From NCBI GenBank assembly GCA_024643255.1, contig JAHENF010000009.1, forward strand, positions 1 to 64,000: DNA of 64,000 nucleotides, given 5' to 3'. The DNA comes from Ilumatobacteraceae bacterium. GTDB lineage: Bacteria; Actinomycetota; Acidimicrobiia; Acidimicrobiales; Ilumatobacteraceae. Below the pieces are notes generated by a model. It did no database searches. It worked only from the letters and a program-made list of their open reading frames with translations, and was not told the DNA's origin. Below are positions 28,974-38,509 of the stretch, in pieces (positions within the stretch are counted from its first letter, which is position 1; every line of letters begins with the position of its first letter). The position numbers and the translations under genes are program-made.

Positions 28974-30692
28974 TCAGGAACCCGGAAGGCGGGGGCCGGC
29001 GATGCGCACGTCATCACGACGACGGGTGACACCGCGGGCGTCGAGCTCGGAAACGAGCGGCAGGGCGAACTTGCGACTCGCGCCGGTGGCGTCTCGGAAC
29101 TGGGCGACGGTGAAGCCGTCTGGATGCTCGGCGAGCAGCTCGGCGGCGACCACCGCCGCTGCGGCGATGGTCTCGTCATGGAAGTGCAGCCCGTCGCGAA
29201 CCACGACATGGCCCCGACGGATCAGCTCGCGCAGTTCGGCGCGATCGATGCCGTCCGGTTGCGGCGGGGCGAATCCACCGGCGAGCACCTCGGCCAGGTA
29301 GGGATGATCCGCGAACGGATCGATCACATCGGCGAGTCGCACGGTGGTGGCATCGATCGTCACGTCGTCGAGTGTCGCCAGCACGGCTCGTTCGCGATCG
29401 TCGAAACCGGCCACGTCGAGCCCCGAGGGTCCCGCGGCGGTGACCCGCTCGACGAGAACGGCACGCATCGACGAGAGCTGCTGGTCGGTGGTCAACCAGT
29501 CACCGATGGTCGGTTCGACCGCGTCGCCGGTCAGCTGCTCCACGTCGCGGGCACGCACCCAACCGCGCTCGCGAACGATTCGTTCGATCGAGCGATCCGG
29601 GCGCGCCCTCGACGCCCGCACGATCGGATCGATGTCGAGCACCTCCCCGCCGCCAACCGTCTCGTCGCGGCCTGATTCGCGCAGCACGAACCGGTCGCCC
29701 GGCAACAGTGGCAGTGCCTCGTCGAGGAACAAGCGCACCGCACCATCGCCGCCCGGGTTCAGGCTCTCGGTGCCGAGCACCCGGAGCCGCACCGGATGCT
29801 CACCCGAACCGATGTACGCGACGAACGCCCCACGCCTCGACACGTCGTGATCGAGGGCGACGAGCACGTGCAGTGACGCGTCGACGCGATCGGTGAGTCG
29901 CCACCGGTCCGCCTCCACGACGGCGTGACCACGCGCGAGGTCGTGATGATCGACGCCGACGAGGTTCAACGCCACCCGATTGCCCGGTCCGATGACATCG
30001 ACCGCATGGCCCGCTGTCTGGATACCCCGGATCCTCGCCGACCGAGAGCCGGGCTCGACAACCAGCTGCTGGTCGGCGGCCAGCGCGCCGCCCACCAACG
30101 TGCCGGTGACGATCGTGCCGCTGCCCTTGGCTGCGAACACGCGGTCGACCCACAACCGCGGTCGACCTGCGTCGACCGCACCCGGCGATCGGGTGACCAG
30201 ATCGTCGAGGGTGGCACGGAGCTCATCGAGACCGGCGCCGGTCGTCGACGACACGGCGACGACCGGTGCGTCGGCGAGGAACGTTCCCGCAACGTGATCG
30301 GCCACGTCCATCGCCGCGAGTTCGGCCAGATCGGCATCCACCAGGTCGGCCTTGGTGAGCACGACGAGGCCGGACGTGATACCGAGGAGCTCGAGGATCC
30401 GCAGATGTTCTTCCGACTGCGGTTTCCATCCCTCGGTGGCGGCCACGACGAAGATGCAGGCACTCACACCACCGACCCCGGCGAGCATGTTGCGCAGGAA
30501 CTTCACGTGGCCGGGCACGTCGACGAAGCTCAGCTCGGTGCCCGACGGCAGCGTCGTGTGGGCGAACCCGAGATCGATCGTGAGACCGCGACGCTTCTCC
30601 TCCTCGAACCGGTCCGGATCGGTGCCCGTCAGCGCGAGCACGAGTGACGACTTGCCGTGGTCGACGTGGCCGGCGGTGGCGATGACCGTCAC
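28974..30692 (-). CDS. selB: selenocysteine-specific elongation factor SelB
   Basis: [51 protein letters not shown]; SelB-type GTPase with winged-helix C-terminus; adjacent to selA. Confidence 0.95.
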   Translation of the reverse strand: MTVIATAGHVDHGKSSLVLALTGTDPDRFEEEKRRGLTIDLGFAHTTLPSGTELSFVDVPGHVKFLRNMLAGVGGVSACIFVVAATEGWKPQSEEHLRILELLGITSGLVVLTKADLVDADLAELAAMDVADHVAGTFLADAPVVAVSSTTGAGLDELRATLDDLVTRSPGAVDAGRPRLWVDRVFAAKGSGTIVTGTLVGGALAADQQLVVEPGSRSARIRGIQTAGHAVDVIGPGNRVALNLVGVDHHDLARGHAVVEADRWRLTDRVDASLHVLVALDHDVSRRGAFVAYIGSGEHPVRLRVLGTESLNPGGDGAVRLFLDEALPLLPGDRFVLRESGRDETVGGGEVLDIDPIVRASRARPDRSIERIVRERGWVRARDVEQLTGDAVEPTIGDWLTTDQQLSSMRAVLVERVTAAGPSGLDVAGFDDRERAVLATLDDVTIDATTVRLADVIDPFADHPYLAEVLAGGFAPPQPDGIDRAELRELIRRGHVVVRDGLHFHDETIAAAAVVAAELLAEHPDGFTVAQFRDATGASRKFALPLVSELDARGVTRRRDDVRIAGPRLPGS

Positions 30693-31993
30693 GACGCGGC
30701 GGCCGCCCGGAGCGCCCCGATCACGACCCGGTCGTCGTCGGGCGCCACCGAGCGCAGATCGAGCATCGTGCGATCGTCGCGCGACCGAGCGATCACCGGT
30801 GGCTCATAGGCTCGCAGCGCGCCGAGATGGTCGCCGTCGAGTTCGAGCCCGTACGACGCCATGGTGATCCCCGGCGCCGACCCTGCACCGGGCAACGAGT
30901 CCATCGCGGTCGCGGCGGCCGACGGGTGTACGTCACCGACGGCGGCCACGATCGCGTCGGCGCGTCGGCGGAGATCGGCGACCGGCGCCGCGACCATCGC
31001 CCAGAACGGCACGTCGGTCACCGCCCGCTTGTCGAGATAGGCAAGCGCTGTCTCCTGGAGCGCGGCGAGCACGAGACCCCCGGGGCGCACCGCTCGAGCG
31101 AGCGGGTGGCGCATGCAGCGTTCGACGAGGTCGCGGCGCCCTGCGATGATCCCGGCCTGCGGTCCGCCGAGCAGCTTGTCGCCACTGAACGTCACGAGGT
31201 CCGCCCCGTCGGCGATGCTCTGGCGAGCCGCGGGTTCCTCGGCCAACCACGCCGGGGGCGCTCCGGGCAACCACGGGCAGTTGGCGTCGATCAGTCCGCT
31301 GCCGATGTCGGCGACGACAGGAACCCCGAGCGTCGCCAGCTCGCGCACCGTGGTCTCCTCGACGAACCCCTCGACGCGGTAGTTGCTCGGGTGGACCTTG
31401 AGCACCATCGCGGCATCGACCCCAGGCGCATCGATCGCTCGCCGATAGTCGTCGAGACGCGTGCGGTTCGTGGTGCCGACGTCGACCAGTCGCGCCCCGG
31501 ACTGTTCCATCACCTCCGGCACGCGGAATGAACCACCGATCTCGACGCTCTCGCCGCGACTGACCGGCACGTCACGTCCAGCGGACAGCGCCGCGAGGAC
31601 GAGCAACACGGCTGCGGCGTTGTTGTTGACGACCATCGCCGATTCGGCACCGCACAGGCGGGCCAGCAGTTGACCCACCGCCCGTTGCCGAGAACCGCGC
31701 GTCCCGGACGCCAGATCGAACTCGACCGTCTGCGCCGCGGCCTCCTGGTGATGACGAAGGGGCGCACGTCCCAGATTGGTGTGCAGCAACACGCCGGTGG
31801 CATTGACCACGGGCGTCAACAGCGTCCGTCGGTACGCCCGGGCCCGGGCCAGGGCCGACTCGACGTCGCCGGCCTCGATCGCCTCGCGGGCGATGTCGAC
31901 CAGGATCGGATGCGGCAGGCCTGATCGGGTGAGCGACCTGGCGAGCGCGTCGACCGACGGGGGACGCTGCGGTTCCTGCGTCGGTGCGCTCAT
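30689..31993 (-). CDS. selA: L-seryl-tRNA(Sec) selenium transferase
   Basis: [38 protein letters not shown] (PLP lysine), RSVAPDDD. Confidence 0.95.
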   Translation of the reverse strand: MSAPTQEPQRPPSVDALARSLTRSGLPHPILVDIAREAIEAGDVESALARARAYRRTLLTPVVNATGVLLHTNLGRAPLRHHQEAAAQTVEFDLASGTRGSRQRAVGQLLARLCGAESAMVVNNNAAAVLLVLAALSAGRDVPVSRGESVEIGGSFRVPEVMEQSGARLVDVGTTNRTRLDDYRRAIDAPGVDAAMVLKVHPSNYRVEGFVEETTVRELATLGVPVVADIGSGLIDANCPWLPGAPPAWLAEEPAARQSIADGADLVTFSGDKLLGGPQAGIIAGRRDLVERCMRHPLARAVRPGGLVLAALQETALAYLDKRAVTDVPFWAMVAAPVADLRRRADAIVAAVGDVHPSAAATAMDSLPGAGSAPGITMASYGLELDGDHLGALRAYEPPVIARSRDDRTMLDLRSVAPDDDRVVIGALRAAAAS

Positions 31994-32018
31994 CGCCCGG
32001 ATCCTACGACCCTGCCCG

Positions 32019-32050
32019 GCACCCTGCCCTGCTGCGCGCAGGGCGGGTGC
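32019..32050 (-). terminator. hairpin terminator between antitoxin-like gene and selA
   Basis: GCACCCTGCCCTG-ctgcgcg-CAGGGCGGGTGC, about 12 bp with one bulge. Confidence 0.6.
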
Positions 32051-32056
32051 GAGATG

Positions 32057-32230
32057 TCAGGCCTCGGGCAGCTTGTCGACGGCGTCCTTGGCCACATCGG
32101 CGGCCTGCTGCACCTTGTCGGCGTGGTCGCCGGCCTTGTCGTCGATGGCGTCGGCAGCCTTGTCGATGCCCTGCTTCACCTGGGTCTTGTTGCCGCCCAG
32201 TTTCGACTTGATGGAATCGAACAGTCCCAT
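32057..32230 (-). CDS. MT0933/Rv0909-like small antitoxin-family protein (57 aa)
   Basis: [57 protein letters not shown]; below the ORF-track length cutoff. Confidence 0.75.
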   Translation of the reverse strand: MGLFDSIKSKLGGNKTQVKQGIDKAADAIDDKAGDHADKVQQAADVAKDAVDKLPEA

Positions 32231-32310
32231 GATGGACCTCCTTGGTAGTTGTGCGGTGACCCTACTGCGGCTGGAAGAAACACAGGCCCCCCGATTCGTG
32301 GACGACCACC

Positions 32311-32341
32311 GTCGCGATCGGGGTCAGACCCCGCTCGCGAC
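32311..32341. promoter_or_regulatory. strong hairpin just upstream of dut
   Basis: GTCGCGA-t-CGGGGT-cag-ACCCCG-c-TCGCGAC, 13 bp with one mismatch; 16 nt before the GTG start. Confidence 0.6.
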
Positions 32342-32357
32342 GCGTACGATCGACGCC

Positions 32358-32795
32358 GTGAGCCTGCCGGTACCGATCGTCCAACTCGACCCCGAACTCC
32401 CGCTGCCCGAATACGCCCATGAGGGCGACGCCGGCCTCGACCTGTACGCCCGCGAGTCGGCGACGCTCCCGGCCGGCGGCGGTCGGGCGCTGGTGCCGAC
32501 CGGCATCGCGATCGCGATCCCGATGGGCCACGGCGGATTCGTCCTGCCCCGCAGCGGGATGGCGGTCAAGCACGGCATCAGCGTCGTCAACGGGCCCGGC
32601 CTGATCGATGCCGCCTACCGTGGCGAGATCAAGGTCGTGCTGATCAACACCGACCCCGACGCCGACTACGAGGTGCATCGCGGCGACCGGATCGCCCAGC
32701 TCGTGATCCAACGGGTGGAGTCGGTCGCGTGGCAGGTCGTCGAGTCACTCGACGGTGTCGACCGCGGCGGTGGCTTCGGCCACTCCGGACGCTGA
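32358..32795 (+). CDS. dut: dUTP diphosphatase
   Basis: [55 protein letters not shown]. Confidence 0.95.
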   Translation: MSLPVPIVQLDPELPLPEYAHEGDAGLDLYARESATLPAGGGRALVPTGIAIAIPMGHGGFVLPRSGMAVKHGISVVNGPGLIDAAYRGEIKVVLINTDPDADYEVHRGDRIAQLVIQRVESVAWQVVESLDGVDRGGGFGHSGR

Positions 32796-32818
32796 CCACC
32801 GCGGTTGGGCCCGGGACC

Positions 32819-33541
32819 TCAGGTCCAGGCAAACACGGGCTGCTCGAACTCGGCCACGCGCTCGTTGACCCGGCCGTCGAGCGCAACCCAGCGGAACTGC
32901 ACGAGCAGCGCTCCGGTCGGGGCGTGGATCAGATCGCCGCCAAGGGGGACCTGCACGACGGGGCGGTCGCTCTCCGGGATGGTGACGAAGCGCGGCGAGT
33001 CGTCGCGTGTGAGCTCGTGCAGCCCGATCCGGTATGCGGCGAGCACTTCGCCCGGGTGGGGCAACAGCTCGATCGACGGCCCGCCCCAGACGACGACCGG
33101 GGTGATCACGTAACCGGAACGCGTGGCGTAGTCGTCGAGCAGCCCGAGCACCGACGCCTCGTCGAGTCGCACCCCGATCTCCTCGTCGGTCTCGCGCAGT
33201 GCGGTTTCGATCGGTGTCTCGCCGGGGTCCATTCGCCCGCCGGGCAGCGCCCACTGCGACGCGTGACGGTTCAGCCCGGCGCTGCGACGACAGAGCACGA
33301 ACGACGCGCCGCCGGCGACGCCCGCCATGCGCCCGTCGAGATCAGACGTGTCCGACGGCACCACCGACATCTCCTCCACGGTCGCACCGTACGGATCGTC
33401 GGCGTCGGCGCCGAGAACGGAATCGACGAGCAGGATCGCCACCGCAGCGTGACGTCGGCCGTCGAGCGGCAGCTCCTGGCGCTCGTGACGGGCAAGGTTC
33501 GATGTGATCCGTGCCCGCAGCGCGTCGTCGAGATCGATCAC
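32819..33541 (-). CDS. NUDIX hydrolase (CoA pyrophosphatase-like)
   Basis: LPGGRMDPGETPIETALRETDEEIGV Nudix box. Confidence 0.88.
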   Translation of the reverse strand: MIDLDDALRARITSNLARHERQELPLDGRRHAAVAILLVDSVLGADADDPYGATVEEMSVVPSDTSDLDGRMAGVAGGASFVLCRRSAGLNRHASQWALPGGRMDPGETPIETALRETDEEIGVRLDEASVLGLLDDYATRSGYVITPVVVWGGPSIELLPHPGEVLAAYRIGLHELTRDDSPRFVTIPESDRPVVQVPLGGDLIHAPTGALLVQFRWVALDGRVNERVAEFEQPVFAWT

Positions 33542-34383
33542 GTGCCGTCGCCTTCGGCGTCTTCGGCGATGCCCTGGCGTTCCGCGGCGTGTTCCGGCTG
33601 ATGGAGGTGACGATGGCCAACGTCGTCGTGATGGTGATCGTCACCATGTCCATGGCCGTGGTCGTCGACGAGCAACGACCGCCCTCCGACCTCGAGCAGA
33701 CGTCCGCCGAACGCCATCGCCAGGTATTCGGGGCGCAGCACGTCGAGTGCAGTCCCGTCGGCGATCACGCAGCCGGCGAGGAGCATCACGCGATCGGCCC
33801 GCTTGGCCTCCTCGAGATGGTGAGTCGAGAACACGACCGCCGCACCGCGGGCAACCTCGTCGTCGATGACACGCAGGATCGTCTCCTGGCTGGGGAGGTC
33901 GAGCCCCGTGATCGGCTCGTCGAGCAGCAGCAGGCCCGGCGCCCCGATCAGCGCCTGCGCCACGAGCACTCGTTGGCGTTGCCCACCGGACAGCTCCCCG
34001 AACGAGCGAGACATCAGATCGCCGACCTCGAGTCGGGCCGCAACCTGTTCGACCTCGGCACGATCGGATCGGGTGATCCGCCCGAGCAGGCCGCGTCGCC
34101 GGTAGCACCCCATGCGCAGGACCTCGTCGACCGGCAGCGGCATCCAGTCGTGGTGGCCATGTTGCTGGGCAACGAATGCCGCCTCGATGCCGTCGGCCCG
34201 TACGACGTCGCCTGTCGTCGGCGACAGCAGGTCCGCGAGCAGGAGCAACAGGGTGCTCTTGCCACTGCCGTTGGCACCGACCAACGCCACCGACCTACCC
34301 GACTCGAACGACGTGGTCGTGCGGTCGAGGGCGACGACGTCGGCGTAGCGCACCGCAGCGTCGTCGAATCGAGCAACTTCCAC
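33538..34383 (-). CDS. znuC: metal (Zn/Mn) ABC transporter ATP-binding protein with His-rich tail
   Basis: LVGANGSGKSTLLLLLADLL Walker A, LSGGQRQRVLVAQALIGAPGLLLLDEPITGLD; tail DDHGHGHGDDHHHDDVGHRHLH. Confidence 0.9.
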   Translation of the reverse strand: MEVARFDDAAVRYADVVALDRTTTSFESGRSVALVGANGSGKSTLLLLLADLLSPTTGDVVRADGIEAAFVAQQHGHHDWMPLPVDEVLRMGCYRRRGLLGRITRSDRAEVEQVAARLEVGDLMSRSFGELSGGQRQRVLVAQALIGAPGLLLLDEPITGLDLPSQETILRVIDDEVARGAAVVFSTHHLEEAKRADRVMLLAGCVIADGTALDVLRPEYLAMAFGGRLLEVGGRSLLVDDHGHGHGDDHHHDDVGHRHLHQPEHAAERQGIAEDAEGDGT

Positions 34384-34406
34384 GGCGCCACGGTAGCAAG
34401 TTGTCT

Positions 34407-34421
34407 TGAGAATAGTTCTCA
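34407..34421. promoter_or_regulatory. candidate Fur/Zur operator between znuC and znuA
   Basis: TGAGAA-TAG-TTCTCA perfect 6-3-6 inverted repeat in the 52-bp divergent intergenic region. Confidence 0.75.
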
Positions 34422-34435
34422 CTATCATCGTCGAC

Positions 34436-35374
34436 ATGGCATCGTCCACAACTCGAGCACTCGCGCCGCTGGCCGCGCTCGCGTTCATCGTCGCTGGATG
34501 CAGCAGCGGCGGTTCGACGACCTCGGACCAGGGCCCGACCGTCGTGGCCACCACGACGATCTGGGCGGACGTGGTTCGCAACGTCGCCTGCAATGGCCTC
34601 GTCGACGTCGAGACGATCGTGCCCGCCGGCGGCGACCCGCACTCGTTCGAACCCTCGCTCCGCGACCGCGAGACGATGGGCAATGCGACCCTCGTCGTTG
34701 CGAACGGACTCGGTCTCGAGGAGTCGATGACCGACATCATCGACGCCGTCGAGTCCGACGGCGTGCCCGTTCTGCGCGTCGGTGAAGTGGTCGACACGCT
34801 GCCGATCCGCGAGACGTCGCCCGACTCGGACTCGGCAGGCCGTGACCCCCACATCTGGTTCGACCCCACGCGGGTGGCCGCGACGCTGCCGGCGATCGCC
34901 GACTCGCTCGCTGCGGCGGGGATCGATCAGGGTGCACTCGACGCCTGCGTTGCCGACTACGCCGCTCGGCTGGCCACACTCGACACCGATGTCGCGGCCA
35001 CCGTCTCCGCACTTCCCGCCGACCAACGCCTGCTCGTCACGAACCACGACTCGCTCAGCTACTTCGCCGACCGGTACGGCTTCGAGGTCCTGGGCAGCGT
35101 GATCCCGTCACCGAGTTCGCTCAGCGCCACCAACCCCTCCGACCTCGAAGCACTCGCCTCGGTCATCGACGAGACGGGCGTCCCGACGATCTTCGCCGAG
35201 ACCCAGCACTCGTCGTCCGACACCCAGGCGCTCGCCGCCCGTGTCGGCACCATCGACGTGGTCACGCTGCAGACCGACACGCTCGGCCCGGCGGACAGCG
35301 ACACCGCCACCTACGTCGAGTGGCTCACCGTCACGGCACGGACCATCGTCGACGCACTGAAGACGACCCCGTGA
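34436..35374 (+). CDS. znuA: zinc/manganese ABC transporter substrate-binding lipoprotein
   Basis: LAALAFIVAGCSSGG lipobox; VATTTIWADVVRNVA, GGDPHSFEPSLRD, DPHIWFDPTRV, NHDSLSYFADRYGFE. Confidence 0.92.
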   Translation: MASSTTRALAPLAALAFIVAGCSSGGSTTSDQGPTVVATTTIWADVVRNVACNGLVDVETIVPAGGDPHSFEPSLRDRETMGNATLVVANGLGLEESMTDIIDAVESDGVPVLRVGEVVDTLPIRETSPDSDSAGRDPHIWFDPTRVAATLPAIADSLAAAGIDQGALDACVADYAARLATLDTDVAATVSALPADQRLLVTNHDSLSYFADRYGFEVLGSVIPSPSSLSATNPSDLEALASVIDETGVPTIFAETQHSSSDTQALAARVGTIDVVTLQTDTLGPADSDTATYVEWLTVTARTIVDALKTTP

Positions 35375-36288
35375 TGGAGTTCCTGACCGATCCGTGGGGG
35401 TGGTGGATCGCCCCGTTCGCCGACAACCAATTCATGCGTGATGCACTCCTCGCGGGCATCCTGACCGTGATCACGACCTCCCTCGTCGGCACCTGGGTCG
35501 TGCTGCGCGGGATGAGCTTTCTCGGCGACGCGTTGGCCCACGGTGTCCTGCCGGGCATCGCCATCGCCTTCATCATCGGTGTCGACACGACGATCGGCGC
35601 GTTCTTCGCCGCCGGCGCGATGGTGTTCGGCATCAGCGTGATCCGCCGCTACTCGCCGCTCCCCGACGACACCTCGATCGGTGTGTTGTTCGTCGGATTC
35701 CTCGCCCTCGCCGTCGTGATCATGTCGACTCAGCAGGCGTCGTACGTCGGCGACCTGAACCGCTTCCTGTTCGGCTCGATCACCGGGGTCGACCATGCCG
35801 ACCTCGTCCGCCAGGCGATCGCCGCGCTGATCGCACTCGTCGGCGTGGTCGTGCTCTACCGGGCCTTCCTGGTCATGACCTTCGACGCGTCACTCGCCCG
35901 AATGCTGGGACTCCGGCCCGGGTTCGCGCAGTGGGCGCTGCTGGTGCTCCTGGCCGTGTCGATCGTGTCATCGTTCAAGTCGGTGGGCAACCTCTTGGTG
36001 TTCGCCTTCCTGGTCGCACCCCCGGCCGCGGCCACGCTCATCGCCCGACGCGTGCCGGTCATCATGGTCGTCTCCGTGCTGCTCGGCACCCTCGCGACCG
36101 TGGTCGGGATCCTGATCAGCTACCACTTCGACAGCGCGACCAGCGCCACCATGGCGCTGTGTTCCGTGGTGCTGTTCTTCGTCGTGCTCGCCGGCTCGGC
36201 CGTCTCACGCGCCTGGTCGAGCCGGGTCACGCCGGTGCCAGGCACCGGCGTGACCCGTCAGGGGCGGCAGTCGGCGCAGCGACCGTAG
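35374..36288 (+). CDS. znuB: metal ABC transporter permease
   Basis: MRDALLAGILTVITTSLVGTWVVLRGMSFLGDALAHGVLPGIAIAF (ABC-3 family); ATGA overlap with znuA stop. Confidence 0.92.
   Translation: MEFLTDPWGWWIAPFADNQFMRDALLAGILTVITTSLVGTWVVLRGMSFLGDALAHGVLPGIAIAFIIGVDTTIGAFFAAGAMVFGISVIRRYSPLPDDTSIGVLFVGFLALAVVIMSTQQASYVGDLNRFLFGSITGVDHADLVRQAIAALIALVGVVVLYRAFLVMTFDASLARMLGLRPGFAQWALLVLLAVSIVSSFKSVGNLLVFAFLVAPPAAATLIARRVPVIMVVSVLLGTLATVVGILISYHFDSATSATMALCSVVLFFVVLAGSAVSRAWSSRVTPVPGTGVTRQGRQSAQRP
36224..36256. repeat. palindromic element family 2, copy 2 (inside znuB 3' end)
   Basis: GGGTCACGCCGGTGCC-A-GGCACCGGCGTGACCC perfect 16-1-16; translated as RVTPVPGTGVTR. Confidence 0.9.
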
Positions 36289-36704
36289 AGGTCGATCGTG
36301 TGGTGCGTCGGGGTGAAGCCCTCGGCGCTCGAGACCGTGGCGAACGCCGCGTCGAGCCGCCGTTCGAGTTCCGGCGTCAGCGTCACGTCGCGCACCGACC
36401 CGCACTGCTCGCAGATCAGGTGATGATGATGTTCGGTCAGGTGCTCGGCGAGCTCGTACCGGGCATGGTCGCTGCTGTGCACGAGGCGCCGCACGACGCC
36501 GACCTCCTCGAGCACCGCGAGATTTCGGTAGGCGGAGCTCTGTGCGAGCGCCGGTGCGAGATCGATCAGCTCGGGCAGGGTGATCGGACCGTCGGTCTCG
36601 GCCAACGCGTCGACGACCGCGCGCCGACCCGTCGTGTAGCGCTGGTCGTTCTGGTCGAGACGATCGCGCACCGTGCGGTGGATCTCGGCGTGGGCCGGCG
36701 ACAT
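36258..36704 (-). CDS. Fur family regulator, probably Zur
   Basis: VVDALAETDGPITLPELIDLAPALAQSSAYRNLAVLEEVGVVRRL, HHHHLICEQCGSVRDV, YGRCADCRP; convergent with znuB. Confidence 0.9.
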   Translation of the reverse strand: MSPAHAEIHRTVRDRLDQNDQRYTTGRRAVVDALAETDGPITLPELIDLAPALAQSSAYRNLAVLEEVGVVRRLVHSSDHARYELAEHLTEHHHHLICEQCGSVRDVTLTPELERRLDAAFATVSSAEGFTPTHHTIDLYGRCADCRP

Positions 36705-36715
36705 CGATCGACCGC

Positions 36716-38435
36716 TCAGCCGCGGTACCCGCTGGTGATCGGCAGCCGGCGATCCTTGCCGAACGCCTTGCGGCTGACCCTGACTCCGGGCGGCGACTGA
36801 CGGCGCTTGTACTCGGCGATGTCGACGAGCCGAGTGATCCGTCGGACCATCGCCTCGTCGTGTCCCAGTTCGATGATCTCGCCCGCCGTCCGGTCGTCCT
36901 CCACATAGAGCTGCAGGATCGGGTCGAGCACCTCGTACGGCGGCAGGCTCTGATCGTCGCGCTGGTCGGGACGCAACTCGGCCGACGGCGGCTTGGTGAT
37001 CACGGCCTCAGGCACGACTTCGCGGCCGGCGACACGGTTCACGTGACGACACAGGTCGTAGACGCGAGTCTTCAACACGTCCTTGATCACCCCGTACCCG
37101 CCGACCGAATCGCCGTAGATCGTGAAGTAGCCGACCGCCACCTCGCTCTTGTTCCCGGTGGTCAATGCCATCCAGCCGAACTCGTTCGACAGCGCCATCA
37201 ACAGCAGCCCGCGGCACCGACTCTGGATGTTCTCGTAGGTCAGCCCAGGCTCACGCCCCTCGAACGATGGCGCCAGCATGTCGAGATACGCCTGGAAGGC
37301 GGGCTCGATCGAGATCGTCCGGAAGTCGATCCCGAGGTTCTCCGCGAGCAGTTGCGCATCGCTGCGGGAGTGATCGCTCGAGTATCTCGACGGCATCGAG
37401 ACGCCGTGCACGTGACCGGCACCCAAGGCGGCGACGGCCACACACGCCACGATCGTCGAGTCGATCCCGCCGGACAGCGCGATCACCACGTCGTCGAAGC
37501 CGTTCTTCGCGCAGTAGTCACGAGTGCCGAGCACCAGCGCGTCGTACAGCTCGCGGTCGGGATCGAGCAGCTCGGCCAACACGCCCACGGTCGGGCCCAC
37601 ATGAGCGACGGGCGAATCCGACACCTCCACGGTTGGCAACAGCGACTCGGTGATCCGTCCCCGCGGGTCGAGCAACCGTTTGCGATACACCGGCGGAACA
37701 GGCACGTCGACGATGAGTAACGCCTCTTCGAACTGCGGCGCCCTGGCGAGCAGGTTCCCCTCGTGGTCGAACACCACCGATGCCCCGTCGAAGACCAGCT
37801 CGTCCTGCCCGCCGACCTGATTGACGTAGATGATCGCGGCGTGCGAATCGGCGGCGCGGGTGGCGAGCATCCGCTCGCGCTCGATCGACTTGCCCGTGTG
37901 GAACGGCGAGGCATTGATGTTGATGCTCAGCTCCGCTCCTGCCGCCGCCTGTTCCGCTACCGGGCCGAACGGGCTCCAGATGTCCTCGCAGATCGAGATC
38001 CCGACCTTGACGCCGCCGATCAGGTACAGCTCGAGCGGGTCGGACTGGTGGCCCGGCGTGAAGTAGCGGGCCTCGTCGAAGACAGTGGAGTTGGGCAACA
38101 GGCGCTTGTGGTAGCGGCCGGCGATCTCGCCGCCGACGCAGACCGCCGCCGCGTTGTACAGGTCGCGGCCCTGGTCGACGAATCCGACGACCGCCGCACA
38201 ACGGCCTGTGTGCGACGCCAACGTCGACAGCACCTCGAGGTTGTCGGCCACGAAGCCCGGCTTGAGCACGAGGTCCTCGGGCGGATACCCGGTGGTCGAC
38301 AGCTCGGGGAACGCCACGATGTCGCATCCGGCGGCCTCGGCGCGGTCGTAGGCGTCGATCAACTTCGCCAGGTTCCCGTCGAGGTCGCCCACGGTCGGGT
38401 TGAGCTGGGCGAGCGCCACTCGCAACACCGTCACG
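36716..38435 (-). CDS. nadE: glutamine-hydrolysing NAD+ synthase
   Basis: Nitrilase N-terminus (VALAQLNPTVGDLDGN, FPELSTTGYPPEDL), synthetase ALSGGIDSTIVACVAV, TGNKSEVAVGYFTIYGD. Confidence 0.95.
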
Positions 38436-38509
38436 CTGGTGCAGGCTAGCTCGGCACCCGCCAGGGCCGTCGATGCTGGACTGCACCGGTGATCTGGCAC
38501 TATTGCGTC

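Noticed and set aside
32019-32050. Possible tRNA-Sec next to selA
   Set aside because: Only a simple GC hairpin of about 32 nt; no acceptor/T arms or UCA anticodon.
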